Shown here: positions 34,300 through 47,737 of the stretch, in pieces
Numbering within the stretch: position 1 is the stretch's first letter
Layout: every line of letters starts with the position of its first letter
NCBI GenBank assembly: GCA_914767715.1
Contig: OU612069.1
Span: 312,001-372,000 of the forward strand
Length of the DNA stretch: 60,000 nucleotides
Source of the DNA: Membranipora membranacea
Lineage: Eukaryota > Bryozoa > Gymnolaemata > Cheilostomatida > Membraniporidae
Direction: 5' to 3'
Position numbers and translations under genes: made by a program
Notes under the pieces: model-generated
The model's database searches: none
What the model was told of the DNA's origin: nothing
The model's input: only the letters and a program-made list of their open reading frames with translations

Positions 34300-36499
34300 A
34301 CCCTGGCACCACTAAATACATATTAAGAGGCAATTAACCTTCACCAGTAGGCAACATACTCAACAATGGAAACCCAAGGTATAAGCTTTAAATCTGCACC
34401 ACAAGGCAGTCAGAAGCCCCTCTACCCCATGCCTGCAATAAACTGAATTAAGTTGAGAGGCTATTATAATCTCAAAGAAAATGCTTGCTTTAGTAATTGA
34501 AAGCAATAATATTGTTTTTGTAGATGATTGTGTAACCGAGATGACTGTTTATATATTAAGATTCACACAACAAAAGATAACTGCTTCAATTCTAGAAACA
34601 AATTCTTTTATACATCATTTTTTTCCAATAATATATTTATTTTGAGATTACAGGTATTTGTGTTACTTAAACAAAATGGTGGAAGAGAGTTTGTAATTGA
34701 AATAATTAAAATTTTTAAATTTAACATTTATCTATAACATCCAAATTTAGAATGAGTATATCATTACGCATCAAATATCAAAATAATATAACTTCTGTGG
34801 TTGTCTGCCACTTTAAGTCCTGTATATCGTCCATGCTTCAGCACCATAGAGGAGACATGAAAGTACCACAGCTCTATAGACTTTACATTTCACCCTTATG
34901 GAGATATATGCTCTGCTATTTGCATGGTTTTACATAGCGATGATGATACAGCTAACCCCTAGATAATACAAATGATATCGCTATTAGCTTAAAGTGACTC
35001 CAGCAACCAAGATCAACACTGCGCTATGCACAATGCTGCCTTGTCAGTCAAAGTAGTTATTTGAGTAAAGTTATCCACTACAATGCTGCCACGCATGATT
35101 TATCTCTAGAATGTTCACAGCAAACTTTTCGTAATAACTCAATGTGAGGAAACTGTGGCATGTAAGTAATATCATTCCCAATCTAAGGCATCTGTTGGGG
35201 TATCACGAAACCACCTACCCTACCCCCCTACCCCTACCCTACCCCATACCCTACCCTACCCTGCTCACAAAACTACCTGGAGTGGATTGTCAGTGTGTCC
35301 CCTGCACACCTAGGCAAGACTACCACCATGGAATGCTCCCAACTTCATTTCTTGTTCAGAAGCAACCTGCTATTTGTAGGATGGATTGACCTTGAGCTGA
35401 CCTTTCAGGGACCTACATTGATCTATTTTTAAATGGTTGGCTGACACTATTGCAGAAGTCCAAAGGCACAGTACTTCTCATTGGCAATTGTCAACTTGTT
35501 TTGCACCATGAGAGGACTACTCCTTCATGAGATCCCAGAAAATATCAATTACTTGGTATAGTCTTGCATCTGAAGAGAAGACAACTAACATGTAACATGC
35601 AAAAAATGTCTATGTTCTTGTACAATGTGACCACTTTCCTTGGTGGCATCAGGGAACCTTCGAGTGTGAACTCACAGGTTCCCTGGTGGCATCGACAGTA
35701 CTAGTATGTAAGTTTTGAATAACAATGTGTCCTCGTGTGTCTCCTCAAGGGCGGCATGGAGTTCCACGATCTTATTTTTATGACCGTTCCCCCTCCCCAA
35801 GCCTTGTAGGAGATATTGGGCGTTGTTTCACCAGTCAATTCTCACACATTTTCCAATTTATGACCCTTACCGTTATGTTCCAATCATCAATTTCATTGAG
35901 TTGTGCTTCAACAGTGCCCAATAATTGTGGACTGCGGTGCCATGAAATTTTTGGGACAATATCCTTGAGGCAAGGAGTTCCAGTCAAACTGGAACTCCTT
36001 GCTTGAGGCAAAGTCAATTCACAGAACATTTTCAAGCCGTCGATATCCCGAATCAAATAATTATTATATTTCGTGATTGCAACAATCCGTTAACAATGAT
36101 GATCACAGTCAATGGCCATCCATGGCCCGCTGATTCATAGAACAAATAATTCAAGTTTCGTAAGCATACCATACACCAATGAATATAAACACAACTGGGA
36201 ACTGCTGTAGTCACAGTCAAATTCTTTTTACAAAAGCAACACTAACAAGATGTAAGGTCTGGAAATAAAAATTGTATGTTCAAATTGTTGACAAACTTGT
36301 CAGGCTCAACTTCGGTAAAAATGGTGATAATACAGCATTAGAATATAAAAACCAACCTTGGCCTGCTGATTCATAGAACTTTATATATATACATATATAT
36401 TCATATTCATATTTTGTTATTTTGACCTGCTGTCTTCACATGACCATACAAAATCTGATGGTACTTGTTGCTACTAGTTGCCATATCTTCTCATATTGA
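34300..36499. other. Intergenic, simple repeats and hairpins
   Basis: It holds a (CCTAC)n-like run at 35215-35265. An AGGGAACCT/AGGTTCCCT inverted repeat lies at about 35650-35685, and a perfect 15-bp hairpin at 35970-36002. A repeated block (cctgctgattcatagaac) lies near 36127 and 36362. No gene was recognised. Confidence 0.4.
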
Positions 36500-38040
36500 A
36501 TGAGTTGAAATTCCTCACAACAGATACTACCGTCGATGAGGGCCTTTATGGATGACATTACAATAATATCACCAGACAAGGCTCAGGTTGGATCTTCAAT
36601 CGATAGACTGCATGAGTTGATAGAGAGATGTGCGATGCGATTCAAACCTAGCAAGAGCAGGTCCCTGTCTTTGTGTAAAGGCAAACCTGTACCAAATACC
36701 TACTTCATAGGAACAGATCGTATTCCCACGCTTGCAGAGCAGCCTGTGAAGAACTTAGGAAGATAGTATAGATTACCGATCACAGACAGGTTTCGCGGAA
36801 ACAAGGTGAAATAACAACTCATTACAGGGCTGGACGCGATTGAAAAAATTGTGGTCTGTCTGGTAATTACAAAGCCTGGATTCTCAACTTTGCACTCATG
36901 CCTCGAATTCTGTGGCCTCTGACAGTTTATGATATTCCGCTTACACCAGATGAGAGACTGGAGCAAATCATTAACAAGCACATGCGTAAGTGGCTGGGAG
37001 TTCCAAGGAGCTTCAACACTAATGCACTGTATGCCAGTTCGTTTACTCTTTCACTACCTATGAAATCGCTTGTGGAAGAGTACAAAACATCAAAAGCGAG
37101 ACTGAATATGATGTTGAACGAGCCACCGGACCAGGTGATAAGGGAATGTGCTCAAACACTTGACACTGGTATAAGTGGTCTGTCACAGAGACTGTCAGAG
37201 ATGCCAAATCTCGACTGGAGATAAGTGAACTTGTGGGTGCTGTGACAACTGCACGTCATGGCATCGGCTGGGAAGCAAACCGGTGGTTCTCAAAGGAAAG
37301 CCCAAAGGTTAGACGGGAGATGGTAGTTGATGAGGTACGCAAGATGGAAGAGGAGCGCCGCCAGACACAAGCTGTGGGCCAAGCTCAACAAGGCAGGTGG
37401 ACTTGTTGGGAGTCTATTGAGCAGCGTCAGCTCAAATGGACAGAAATGTGGTCGATGAAGCCACAAAGGATCAGCTGTCTGGTTGGTGCAGCTTATGATC
37501 AACTACCAACCCCGGCGACCCTGGAACGCTGGAATTTGACTGAGAACTCGAAATGCGTCGAGTGCTCGGCCAAGGGCACACTTCGACATATTCTGTCGAA
37601 TAGCCCGCAGAGCCTTGGAAGATACACGTGTAGGCATAATCAAGTCCTAAAAGTGTTGTATAAATATGTGACGGAGAAGTGTGAATATGCTAATGCTGGT
37701 GGTGAAGAGCGTGAAAATATTTTGCGCAAAAAGGGATTGATGAACAGCGGAGAATGGCAGGTGAGATGCGACCTCACAGAGCAGCTCAGCCAGCCACAGC
37801 ATATTGTTATCACGAACCAAAGACCAGAATTAATTGTCTGGTCTGACAAAGAAAAAGCACTAATACTGATGGAAAAGACGGTGCCTTGGGAAGAAATCTC
37901 TCAAACGCGCATAAGAGAAAACTGACAAGATACGAAGATGTGGTGACACAATGCCAAGACAAAGGTTGGAATTGCGAATTGTTCGCAGTGGAAGTTGGCT
38001 GCCGTGGATTCATGGCTAGATAAGCTACCAAATTTCTGAC
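36500..38040 (+). mobile_element. 5'-truncated LINE remnant with RLE domain (R2-like)
   Basis: The similarity starts abruptly in the RT palm: PSMRAFMDDITIIS at about 36525, containing the (A/M)DD catalytic pair. The thumb/linker (ALMPRILWPL) follows at 36890-37224 in a shifted frame. The frame at 37233-37925 holds a zinc-knuckle-like CVECSAKGTLRHILS and a restriction-like endonuclease segment (NQRPELIVWSDKEKA, EKTVPWEE). A further frameshift reaches WNCELFAVEVGCRGF at about 37990. The RLE places it with R2/R4-type elements rather than APE-type LINEs. It is dead: several stops (near 36766, 36812 and 38023), at least three frame changes, and substitutions at a knuckle Cys and at the RPD Asp (RPE). 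Confidence 0.8.
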
Positions 38041-39768
38041 TACAGTTGGGCTGTCGGGCAGATCTATAATCCTATTCCTTGTAAGCTGGGGTTTAACACA
38101 CTCACTTTGTTTTGTGGAGTTGGCCAGCATTTAATTCCTTTGTTTATAATCCTTGTAAGGATTAGATTGAGGGGATTAAGTGATGATTAGCAAACTGCTC
38201 GGGTAGAAGGCTAAACGGAATATGCCTTTAATACTCAAATTAAAGAATTTTAACCTCTGCAGAGTGAAAAACCAAAGTGAGTCTGAGTTAGATCTAAGGC
38301 ATTACAAACATGGGATTAAAAGCTTGGCCATCGCATAAAAGGCAGGCAGAGCGAGACAGGAGATCACAGTCAGCCCACAGGCTGCAGCGCAAACAAGTCA
38401 TCTCTCTGACTTGTGTATGAGTTGTACTATGCTCAATGTGGTGAATTTGAGTAGTGAACTATGGCACAAGGGGCGGGTGCCTTGACGATTAGCGATGTTG
38501 CGCCGATGAGTTGATGGAAAGCAAACCTCCCGGCACTGGTTTGGCTTAGAGTATAAGCTAAGAGGGATGGGGCGAACATTGTGACGCTGAAACAATGACG
38601 AGTGTGCAGCCTCCCTGGTTTTGCAACAGAGTAAACATACCAATTATGTCAAACCACTGAAACTTACAAAATGCACTGAGGGATCGATGAGGTTGATTGA
38701 GATGCTCATCAACACACAGGGGTGGCTTCATGCTGCTCGGGCTGGCCATGGGGAGGTTGTACTAGAGAAGGACTCGAAACAGCGCATGACTCATGGTTTC
38801 TAGCTGAAGACCTGCGTGTTGTGCAGTGTGTGCAGTGGTACGCGTACCACTGTATGTTGTATCGTGAAGAAACATCATCTCTCTGTTTGCATTACATTGA
38901 AATTAAACTGTCTGAAAGTAAGCCGTGATGCATTTTCAAGGATCTTCATCACATATGAGTGTGTGTTGTGATTGGTTATCCACATTTCCGTATCATTGAA
39001 ATAAAATGAATCAAGTAGGAATGATTTTGCTGGATTTTCAATCAAAGATGATAATTGAAATCCATAATAATATCATGCAGGAGGTCTGAATCAATATGTC
39101 GACTTCACTTCAGTTATGATGAGATATTGATTAGTACCATAACTTTAGTTTTACAGTTGATTGCTTGCTCGTCAACAAATAAAAAAAGCATGATGTTCAC
39201 CGTGTTTTTTTAATTTATCTAGTCAAATAAGGTGATTGCAATGCTTACAGATTTACATTTTATTTATGATTTTATGTTCTATCGATTAATGCTGCCAGTA
39301 TCAAATTCCAGTATTGTATTTATATTTTGCAAAAAGAAAAAGGAGCACTACATCATAAAAAAATATTAAAACACATTTTTTGAAGGGGCAATCAATCTAT
39401 GACCAGAAATTTCAGAACACCTTTTATACTACTGGGCAAAAAGGGCTGACATAGCATAAAAAACACATTTTCTATTGATATCCAAAATGCCAGGATAATA
39501 TTTAGTTCGGAATCTTAGAGTAGTGCTATAATTCAGCAGGTTTGACGTTGTGCACAACATATTGTTTAGTAAGCAGCCACCAATGTGTAAGACTAATATC
39601 CAATGTGTCATAATAAAGAGAATAACAACATTGCAAACTTAGGTCTATCTAGGATGATCTAATTGTGTTCTAAGCTAGGTCGACGTAGAGGAAAAACTTC
39701 CAACTAATTAGTGTCAGAACCACCCACTCTACCTACTTTATATGTCTGAGAGCGTTGTGTGACAGGTT
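38041..39768. other. Intergenic between the R2-like LINE and the CTL2 pseudogene
   Basis: The first few hundred bases may be the LINE 3' UTR. The rest is AT-rich with short chance frames. No domain was recognised. Confidence 0.35.
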
Positions 39769-42700
39769 CTATACAATCTTTTCACAAACATATTCTCTAC
39801 TTGCGCTGCACTCTGCGTCATCAAACATGCCGTTATCTCTGTATAACTGGAGACAGTCACCGCTGTCGTTAGGTTCTCCTGGTGACCAGGTGATGTTGGC
39901 TTCTACTCCAGAACTCCATCTCCAGACTCCATCTATCTTCTTACCTCCTGTCCAGGTAGGACCTCCATTACCCTGCCAGCCTGAAGTATAGATAGAGAAG
40001 AAGGTTTTATATTGGATGGAACAAGTGTGTGAGAAAAAATATATGTTTGATAAACCCTGGAACTGCACATAGCATGCCGAGCACATGACAATCAGCATTC
40101 ACAATTAAAGCTAAGTACTGTTCAACGGCTCCCATATTTAACATACTGGATTGTACAATTGAAAAATAAGGATCAATCAAGGAGTTACTCCTTGGTTACA
40201 TCAACCTCTAGTCATATGCTTTGAAATAATTCCAGTAGAATACATGCAGTGATTTAAGGGTATAAAGGAAACACCCTGCTCAGGTAGCAATTGGGAGCAT
40301 TTCTTTCGGAAAATGTTCATCATGACTCTTGATCATAAATCCCAAATGCTTGATGTCATATTTGAATCAAAATTGGATATTACGTACATGATCGTGTTTT
40401 TTGACAAACAAGTTTCCAACAATGCCTGTTTCACAGTGATGAAAGTATATAGTTGAACATACGCATACAGTCGTTCTCTCAATTTGAAGGGATACAAGGA
40501 GTCAATTGCGCCATTGAATAAGAAGACAAAACATTTATTTTTACTCTTCACCCAACAAACCCACTTGGGATGTGTTTTCCACACCATCAAACTGAGCCAT
40601 GTTCCTTTCGCTATATGGGGAAATTCCCTGCTATTTGTGCTGTACTACAAACCAGACTCCCTGTGTTTTGAGGTTTAAATTTGACAATTTATAAATATCG
40701 ACTATTGTTTCTAAGTCGATATTTACATGTAAGATCGAGACATTTCATCGAAAGAGCATGCACCTGAACTGAAGTGGCTGACTGTGGCATCATGTCTATG
40801 GTGCCTAACGATGATTCAACAGACAAGGTTGACCATCTAACAGAATAGGTTTCAAGTTTCGAAACTTTCACGAACTCAAATTATCTTGTCCGGTTTTCTT
40901 ACTCAGTAAACTCTGGCTCAAAAAGACCATATACGCCAAAGGTTTTCCACTCTACGAACCTGGTTACTTTCCAGCTCACCTGCTACAGATCACCTACTAC
41001 AGATCACCTACTACAGCTCACCTACTACAGATCACCTACTACAGCTCACCTACTACAGATCACCTACTAAAGATCACCTACTACAGATCACCTACTACAG
41101 CTCACCTACTACAGCTCACCTTCTACAGATCACCTACTACAGATCATCTACCACAGCTCACCTACTACAGATCACCTACTACAGATCACCTACTACAGCT
41201 CACCTACTACAGATCACCTACTACAGCTCATCATCTACTACAGCTCACCTACTACAGCTCACCTACTACAGATCACCTACTACAGATCACCTACTACAGC
41301 TCACCTACTACAGATCACCTACTACAGATCACCTACTACAGCTCACCTACTACAGATCACCTACTACAGCTTACCTACTACAGCTCACCTACTACAGATC
41401 ACCTACTACAGATCACCTACTACAGATCATCTACTACGGATCACCTACTACAGATCACCTACTACAGGTCATCTACTACAGATCACCTACTACAGATCAC
41501 CTACTACAGATACGGCGAGAAAGCTGAAATTTGCATTTGTTTTTTATTTGCAGACACTGATAGTGGGCAGTATTGACTCTCTCTTGTCTATTCGTTTTGC
41601 AAGCAGCAGATTTACATCTTGATTCTATCAACCACTGATTCTCTTTATTACTATTTCTATTTTCTCAGCGGGGATTGATTTCTAAAATTAGTCAAGCGGA
41701 ATGATAGCTAAGCTAGCTAGTATAAATACCAAAGAATTTGAGCTCACCTAAAACAAAAATATTAATCTTATCGTCTGAGCAAATGAAAAAACCTCACCTG
41801 TGGCTACATCATCGATAAGACTCCTAAATAAGTTGATTGATTCTTGACTGTCCCAGATGGCCAATGTGGCTCCGATAGTTTCACAGTTTGGTTGGCTAAT
41901 ATCTCTGTTCAAAGCTAGAGGAAACATCTTCAAGCAGGTTCTTCTCGTCGGGTTATAAAACCATCCATCAGCTATGTCACATGATATTACATGAGCACTT
42001 ACTACAATAACATAAAAATATTGGTTAATTATTTTAAATATGTCAGGTGTGCTTCTACTAAAATATCAAGAAAAACAAGGGTTGTTTATGCATTACAGAA
42101 CCTTACCAATACTTATATAGAGTTATGTTTATACAGGAGATATAAATTACCTGATTTAAACACCATCTCTCGCGCTACACAGTCATCACTTGATAAAGAT
42201 GAGTCTATTATCTCAGATCCTATACGACACCTCCTGTCACTGGGACTGTAGGCGAATACCTCACATGTTGATACTCTGATACAGAGAATGGCACAATCCC
42301 GCCTAGATATAACATTATTTGTGGAAGAGATAACACTATTATTCGTCAAGCAGTTTCTTGACAGATGAAAGCTTTCTTATCTAGTTGTGGTCTGGCCCAA
42401 TGTGACCTACAAACAAGATAACATAACATATTATCATATAACTAGATCATGATATTGAACATGTGGTAGATTCAGTGATCAACCCAAAAAGAGATATAGT
42501 GATTTTGTATAATATAATATATGATCATCCCTGGATCAAAGCCTGGAAAAGAAAAATACCAGAAGTGCTTAAATCAGCACAGGGCAAAGTTCAACCATTG
42601 TTCAGAGATCATTCAAACAATATATAGATTGTTTGCGCTTTATCCTGTTCTAAGCCAAATTACACTACAAGTCTCTTAACAATGATCTTCTACCTTCATT

Positions 42701-42846
42701 TTGTATATATTAGCTGTTGTAGAAATTAGGTTGACATTCCAAGGTCAATGCCCAATCAAAACAGCCATATTATAAAGCAGAAACCTCACCTGAACAATTT
42801 GAACTAACATCACACAGATGATGAACGACATTCTGTCACCTGCCAT
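39769..42846 (-). pseudogene. CTL2: PAN + C-type lectin gene with premature stop at codon 24
   Basis: The exons are 42790-42831 (or from the ATG at 42846), 42151-42406, 41798-42001 and 39769-39980. Exon phases match CTL3 exactly, and exons 1 and 3 are equal in length to CTL3's (42 and 204 nt). The product would be 237 codons: a signal peptide (MSFIICVMLVQIVQ), a PAN/apple domain at about 26-98 (RRDCAILCIRVSTCEVFAYS), and a C-type lectin domain at about 104-237. The lectin part has GATLAIWDSQESINL, VWRWSSG, EPN at 203-205 (mannose-type motif), FDD in place of WND, and a terminal VCEK. In exon 2, TAA at 42377-42379 falls in frame where CTL3 has Glu (QTTTR-stop-ESF against QTIIEEGSF). All splice sites, cysteines and the terminal stop are otherwise intact, so the lesion is young, polymorphic or a sequence error. 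No nearby acceptor restores the frame. Confidence 0.8.
40977..41513. repeat. 14-bp minisatellite, about 38 copies (CTL2 intron 3)
   Basis: The unit CACCTACTACAGAT alternates irregularly with CACCTACTACAGCT, and a few units carry a CATC insertion or a single change. It occupies about a third of CTL2 intron 3. Confidence 0.97.
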
Positions 42847-43873
42847 GTTCAATGAAAAGTGCTGAAGCTCAAAGATCTGGCCAAACAAGTAAATACTGTA
42901 GGACAATAATATTGATGTATAAATTGACAATTCACCTTATTATATCATCAATGTGTATTACACTACAGGAAGGAAAATGGTATTTACCTCATAAGTTGTG
43001 CGGGTTCGACTTGAAGTCTTTGTCTGACCAACAGTCAAAGCTTTGAATAAGGAAGGAGATTTATTGATTGTGTCATTAAATAACAGATATGTGCTTGAGC
43101 TCAAGGGGAAGAAGGAAATCAGAGAATATTGATTTAAAAATAACTGAACACATCAGCTGGAAACTTCATAACCATTTTTTGAAATTCCTTTGTTTCAACC
43201 ACTAAAACAAATATTTGTAATGACATATCGACCAGTGGCCCTTACGCCTATCATGGCTAAAACATTTCAGAGGGCCATCAAACCTATGATATCTGGCTGT
43301 ATGACGGACGAGTCTCAGTTCGCCTACAGAGAGCGCTGGTCTACAGAGGATGCACTAGCGATGTTACTTGATATAGTTACTAAACATCTTGACTCCAACT
43401 CCAAAAACTATATACCCTGCTTGTTTGTTGATTTTACGAGTGCTGTTGACACCATTAGCCCCAATACGCTGATAGACCAACTCGTAAATTCCCCCCTACA
43501 CGGCAACATCATCAACCTTATATACAACTTCCTGACAGATAGGAGACAACAAGTGGAAGTTAAAGGTCAATTCTCTGCTGTCAAAACAACATCCACTGGC
43601 AGTCCACAGGGGTGCGTCGGGAGCCCAGAATATGCCTTTACCACCATATGGTAACTACCACCTGATCAAATATGCAGATGACACTATCCTATTAGAGCTC
43701 TGCACACCTAAGACACCATCAACACTGGACTCTGCTGCGGAATTCCTCACTGACTGGTTTTGTGCCAATGACCTCATGACCTCATATTAAATGTCACAAA
43801 AACAAAGGAAATGATTATTAGTAACAAACGTGATAATCCAAGCTGTGATAACATCATCATTAAGGGTACTGAG

Positions 43874-46800
43874 CATAGAAAAAACACACAACACTAGACT
43901 GGACACTGAGCATCAAAAAGTGTCCTCATTAAATGCTGCGACGCAACGACATCTCACTGTGGTAGAAAAAGCAATGATACACATGTTTTTTCGGAGTAAT
44001 CTCCCTTTGATGCAGATATTTTTATCGATTTTATAGAATTTGATGCAGTATAGCAGCAGCAATCATTTGCAGCATGGGTAACAGTGTTATCTATATTCTG
44101 TCCAACTCATCATTTATTTTGATTAAGCCGAAATGGCATAGAAATATTATAAACAGCATATCATACTTGCCAAGTAATCTAAATTCAAAAGTGGGAGATT
44201 TCAATTTACAGCGATACTGCACGTCATCGCAATGCTCCGAGGGTGGGAAGTACCCAAGCGATCCACATGGGGGTCTGAGGGCAGTGTGATCCCCCAACAG
44301 GGTCCGGGATAGAACCCGGGCGCTGATGCTCTGAGAGCCACTAGGAAGGGCTAAAAACACAATATTTGATCCCAAATAATTTCAGAGAAACATGAAATTA
44401 TTTGGGAGCAATACCAGTCACTCATCGACAAGTGCTTGGAAAGTTACTACAAATTGTGATAGGGCTATTTTCTCTCAACTCAGGAGGGAATAGTGCATGA
44501 GAATTAAAAAAAGTTGGAAGTGGGCAGAAATGGGTGTACAAATCTGGAGGGTTCCACCTAAATAGGGAGACTTGGCAATTATGTTAAACAGTGATTGTAA
44601 TTATAATGCTGATACTAAGTACCATTGGAGCCTAAATCATGGTACTGAACATTTTGAATATGTAGATGAATTACCTGCACGCTACAACTGTCTCACTGTT
44701 ATTTTGTGATGGCTGCAAATCAGAGCATACTGCAGAATAAGAGTTTAAATGAGTGAAGTACAGTGGGATGCATATTTAAATGTGGCATGAATCTTGTTAA
44801 GTAATACATTTGATAATGTACTGGTGACAACCATATTAGTCAAATTTGGCGCAAGCCCTACGGTACCAATAGAGTGTTGGACAGCCCTCTCTGCTGCATG
44901 TAAATCTTTATCTATAACTGGGTTAGTGAGTTGAGCGCTCCTTGGCTTGAGGCCTTCCGTTTCTTGGGGCCGAATAGAGAGCAGTCCAATGCTGAGGGAT
45001 CACTTGTTGCACTTGAAAAGTCTGCACACTCAGAACAGTTTAGTTTTTGGCTTCTACGAGTGTATTCACCTTAAAAAATTATGTATAATAAGAACTAATA
45101 ATGAGCAGCCAGCCTGATACACTTAGGGATATCAAATTATCAATAAAGGCATAAACCAACCATACAAATTTTATTTTTTGCTGGTAACAATTAACATGTG
45201 GTGGTCTAGCCTGTTATCGCAAGCTTTTTTGTGGGGGTAGGGGCTTCAACAAGCTTATCAAGACAGTCGGGGGTCATTCAAACAAACTTGGCTAAATTCA
45301 ACTGATGCATCAACTAATCCAGCACACAAGATAATCTTGTAACATTGTATGGTGAAAGATGGATTCCCACAATGCAATTTTAGATTGGAATTTTTGAAGG
45401 GGATGGAAAGAAAATCCTAAATCCTATTAAAATACTGATGGGAATCAAACCACAATGCATTATGGGATATTGCTACAAGGTGATTGTGATTGTGACCCTG
45501 TTTTCAGTCATTGTGTTAGGAAATGTAGAATTCATGGCTAATGATTATTACCTAACATCTATGAAAGAATTTTAGCAGATCAAGTCCTTTTCAACAAAAC
45601 CTGAAAATTAACCCATGAAACAATTTGAGCATAATTCCGTGTAACAGGTGAACTAGTGGTATCAATTTCAGTGTGGTTGGTGTTGAAATTGTACGATAGC
45701 CCACCCAGCCCCTTATCGATCGCCTACGGCCGCGGTCGCCATCCCGAACGCCAACGACAAATATCCCCTATAATGGTGTGGAAATCCAAAGCCGTCAAAG
45801 TTTTAGTGATCTATCAAATACCTTTACAAGATGTTATCCTGATCTAACCAAAGTTGCCGGGGGGAGGGAGGGCGAATTCAATTTCTTTGCTTTGTCATTT
45901 ACTTGATTTTTTAATTTCAGTTGTTAGTCTTGTTGATTGAGCAGAAATAATGATCACATACAGACTACACTCATCCCATTTAACAGCGAGAACCTTATTA
46001 AACACTTTGCAATGCATTGTGGGAAGATGACATTCTTTAAACAATACAATATAAAGAGTTTCGAGGGGGTTCGGAGAAAATCTTTAATGATATTATATAC
46101 TGATGAGAATTAAACCACTGCGTATGTATTATGGTATATTTCAGCAAGGTTATTGTGACCCGGTGTTGAGCAGTCGTCTTAAAAAATGGAGAATCCATAC
46201 CAAATAATTTTGCTGAAGAATTATGTCAAACAGTCCTTCAAATCATCGTATTTAACATGAGTGTTCCTAAAAAAAAAGCATGCTCGGTTTGATTCCAAGT
46301 GCAAATAGCTATATATGTTATCATGGCCTTCGAGATTGGACAGTGTAGCATGCATGTACATTAATCTACATGTTCAAAATGTTCAGGCGCCAATGGGTAA
46401 TAAGAAACAGCATTATATTTACAATCACTGTTTAACTAATATTCTATGTCATTTTTGCTGAATCAAAATAAGTGATGAGTTGGAAAGAATATAGACTAAT
46501 ATGTCAAATATGCATTTTTAGCCCTCCTAGTGGCTTGAAACGCTCTCAGAGCATCAGCACCCGGGTTCCATCCCGGACCCTTTTTGGGGATCACACTGCC
46601 CTCAGACCCCCATGCGGATTGCTCGGGTACTGCGCACCCTCGGAGCATTGCGATGACGTGCAGTATCGCTGAAAATGGAAATCTCCCACTTTTGAATTTA
46701 GATTACTTTGCAAGTAAGATATGCTGTTTATCTAATATTTCTATGCCATTTTTGCTCAATCAAAATAAGTGAGGAGGTAGACAGAATATAGATAAAGCTG

Positions 46801-47018
46801 TTTCCTGTGCTGCAGAAGATTGCTGCTTCTATTCTGTATCAAATTCTATAAAATCTATAAAATTGTCTTCGTCAAAGGGCGATTACTCCGAAAAACACAC
46901 GCATCATTGCTTTTTTTACCACAGTGAGATGTCGTTGCGTCAAAGTATTTAATGAGGACACTTTTTGATAGGATGTTTACTACACAGTGTCCAGTCTAGT
47001 GCTGTGAGTTTGTCTATG
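43874..47018. mobile_element. 3,145-bp long-TIR DNA transposon, 8-bp TSD GTACTGAG
   Basis: The left arm (43874-44371, about 498 bp) and right arm (46504-47018, about 515 bp) are inverted repeats. They share for example CACTAGACTGGACACTG, GACGCAACGACATCTCACTG, and ATTCAAAAGTGGGAGATTTC. GTACTGAG flanks both ends (43866-43873 and 47019-47026). Each arm has a tRNA-T-arm-like CCCGGGTTCTATCCCGG or CCCGGGTTCCATCCCGG. The right arm shows a roughly 60-bp internal duplication (46437-46510 and 46727-46800). The 2.1-kb middle has a diverged direct repeat (45365-45560 and 46010-46200) and no transposase frame, so it is non-autonomous. The 8-bp TSD fits hAT, P or Merlin. The termini CATAG do not settle which. 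Confidence 0.88.
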
Positions 47019-47639
47019 GTACTGAGGTTCAAAGAGTCGATCAATTTGTATACCTTGGCACTTCTATTGACTCAAAGCTCACTTTTAAAGATCATACCCA
47101 GTCTGTCGTTAGGAAAGCTAGAAAACAGCTTTTTATTATGAAACATCTATCATTCCTCAAAGTGCCTAAACCAATCAGATTGAGATGCTATGTCACGTTC
47201 ATTGAGTGCGTTTTTAATTACCATCTGTGCACTGTTTTTGCTCATATGTCCAATTCATGTGAAAAATCTATTGACAACGTGATCTCCACAGCAGGTTATC
47301 TAGCAGGATGCAGATTCTCCAACATATCTAATGTCTATGAACGTTGTTTTCACAATAAGTGCTTTAGAATGTATGCCACTGAGAATGACCCTCTTTTTGA
47401 GCTAGATAAGCTACCTTCAGGGCGCTACCGTGCCTTGAAGTGTAGAGTTGATATTCGTAAGAACTGTTTTAGAGCACAATGCATCAAATTTTTAAATAAA
47501 ACATTTTTCTGAGTATCACTTTATAACGGTACAACACTGCAACATTTTTATATTATACAGTATTTTAATATTTTTATTATGAGCTCAACAGACGCTTTTA
47601 TTTTTCAAACACTTGGCAGAGACAGAATAAACTACCATT

Positions 47640-47653
47640 ATCCATATCCATAT

Positions 47654-47736
<83 letters not shown>

Positions 47737-47737
47737 T
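47640..47737. repeat. (TACCCA)n hexanucleotide run
   Basis: About 16 copies of the hexamer, with TATCCA variants at the left edge. It follows the LINE 3' UTR directly and is probably its tail. It is not the metazoan telomere repeat. Confidence 0.93.

Noticed and set aside
35725-36056. Opposed ORFs of 93 and 73 aa
   Set aside because: No domain resemblance, and they include a perfect 15-bp palindrome; treated as chance.
37290-37502. Minus-strand ORFs across 36700-38130
   Set aside because: Shadows of the decayed RLE LINE on the plus strand.
44091-44375. Minus-strand 94-aa ORF, and its mirror near 46472-46772
   Set aside because: Both fall in the inverted arms of the long-TIR element; no transposase motif, and the frames differ between arms.
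47640-47737. Interstitial telomere
   Set aside because: The unit is TACCCA, not TTAGGG/CCCTAA, and it sits at a LINE 3' end.
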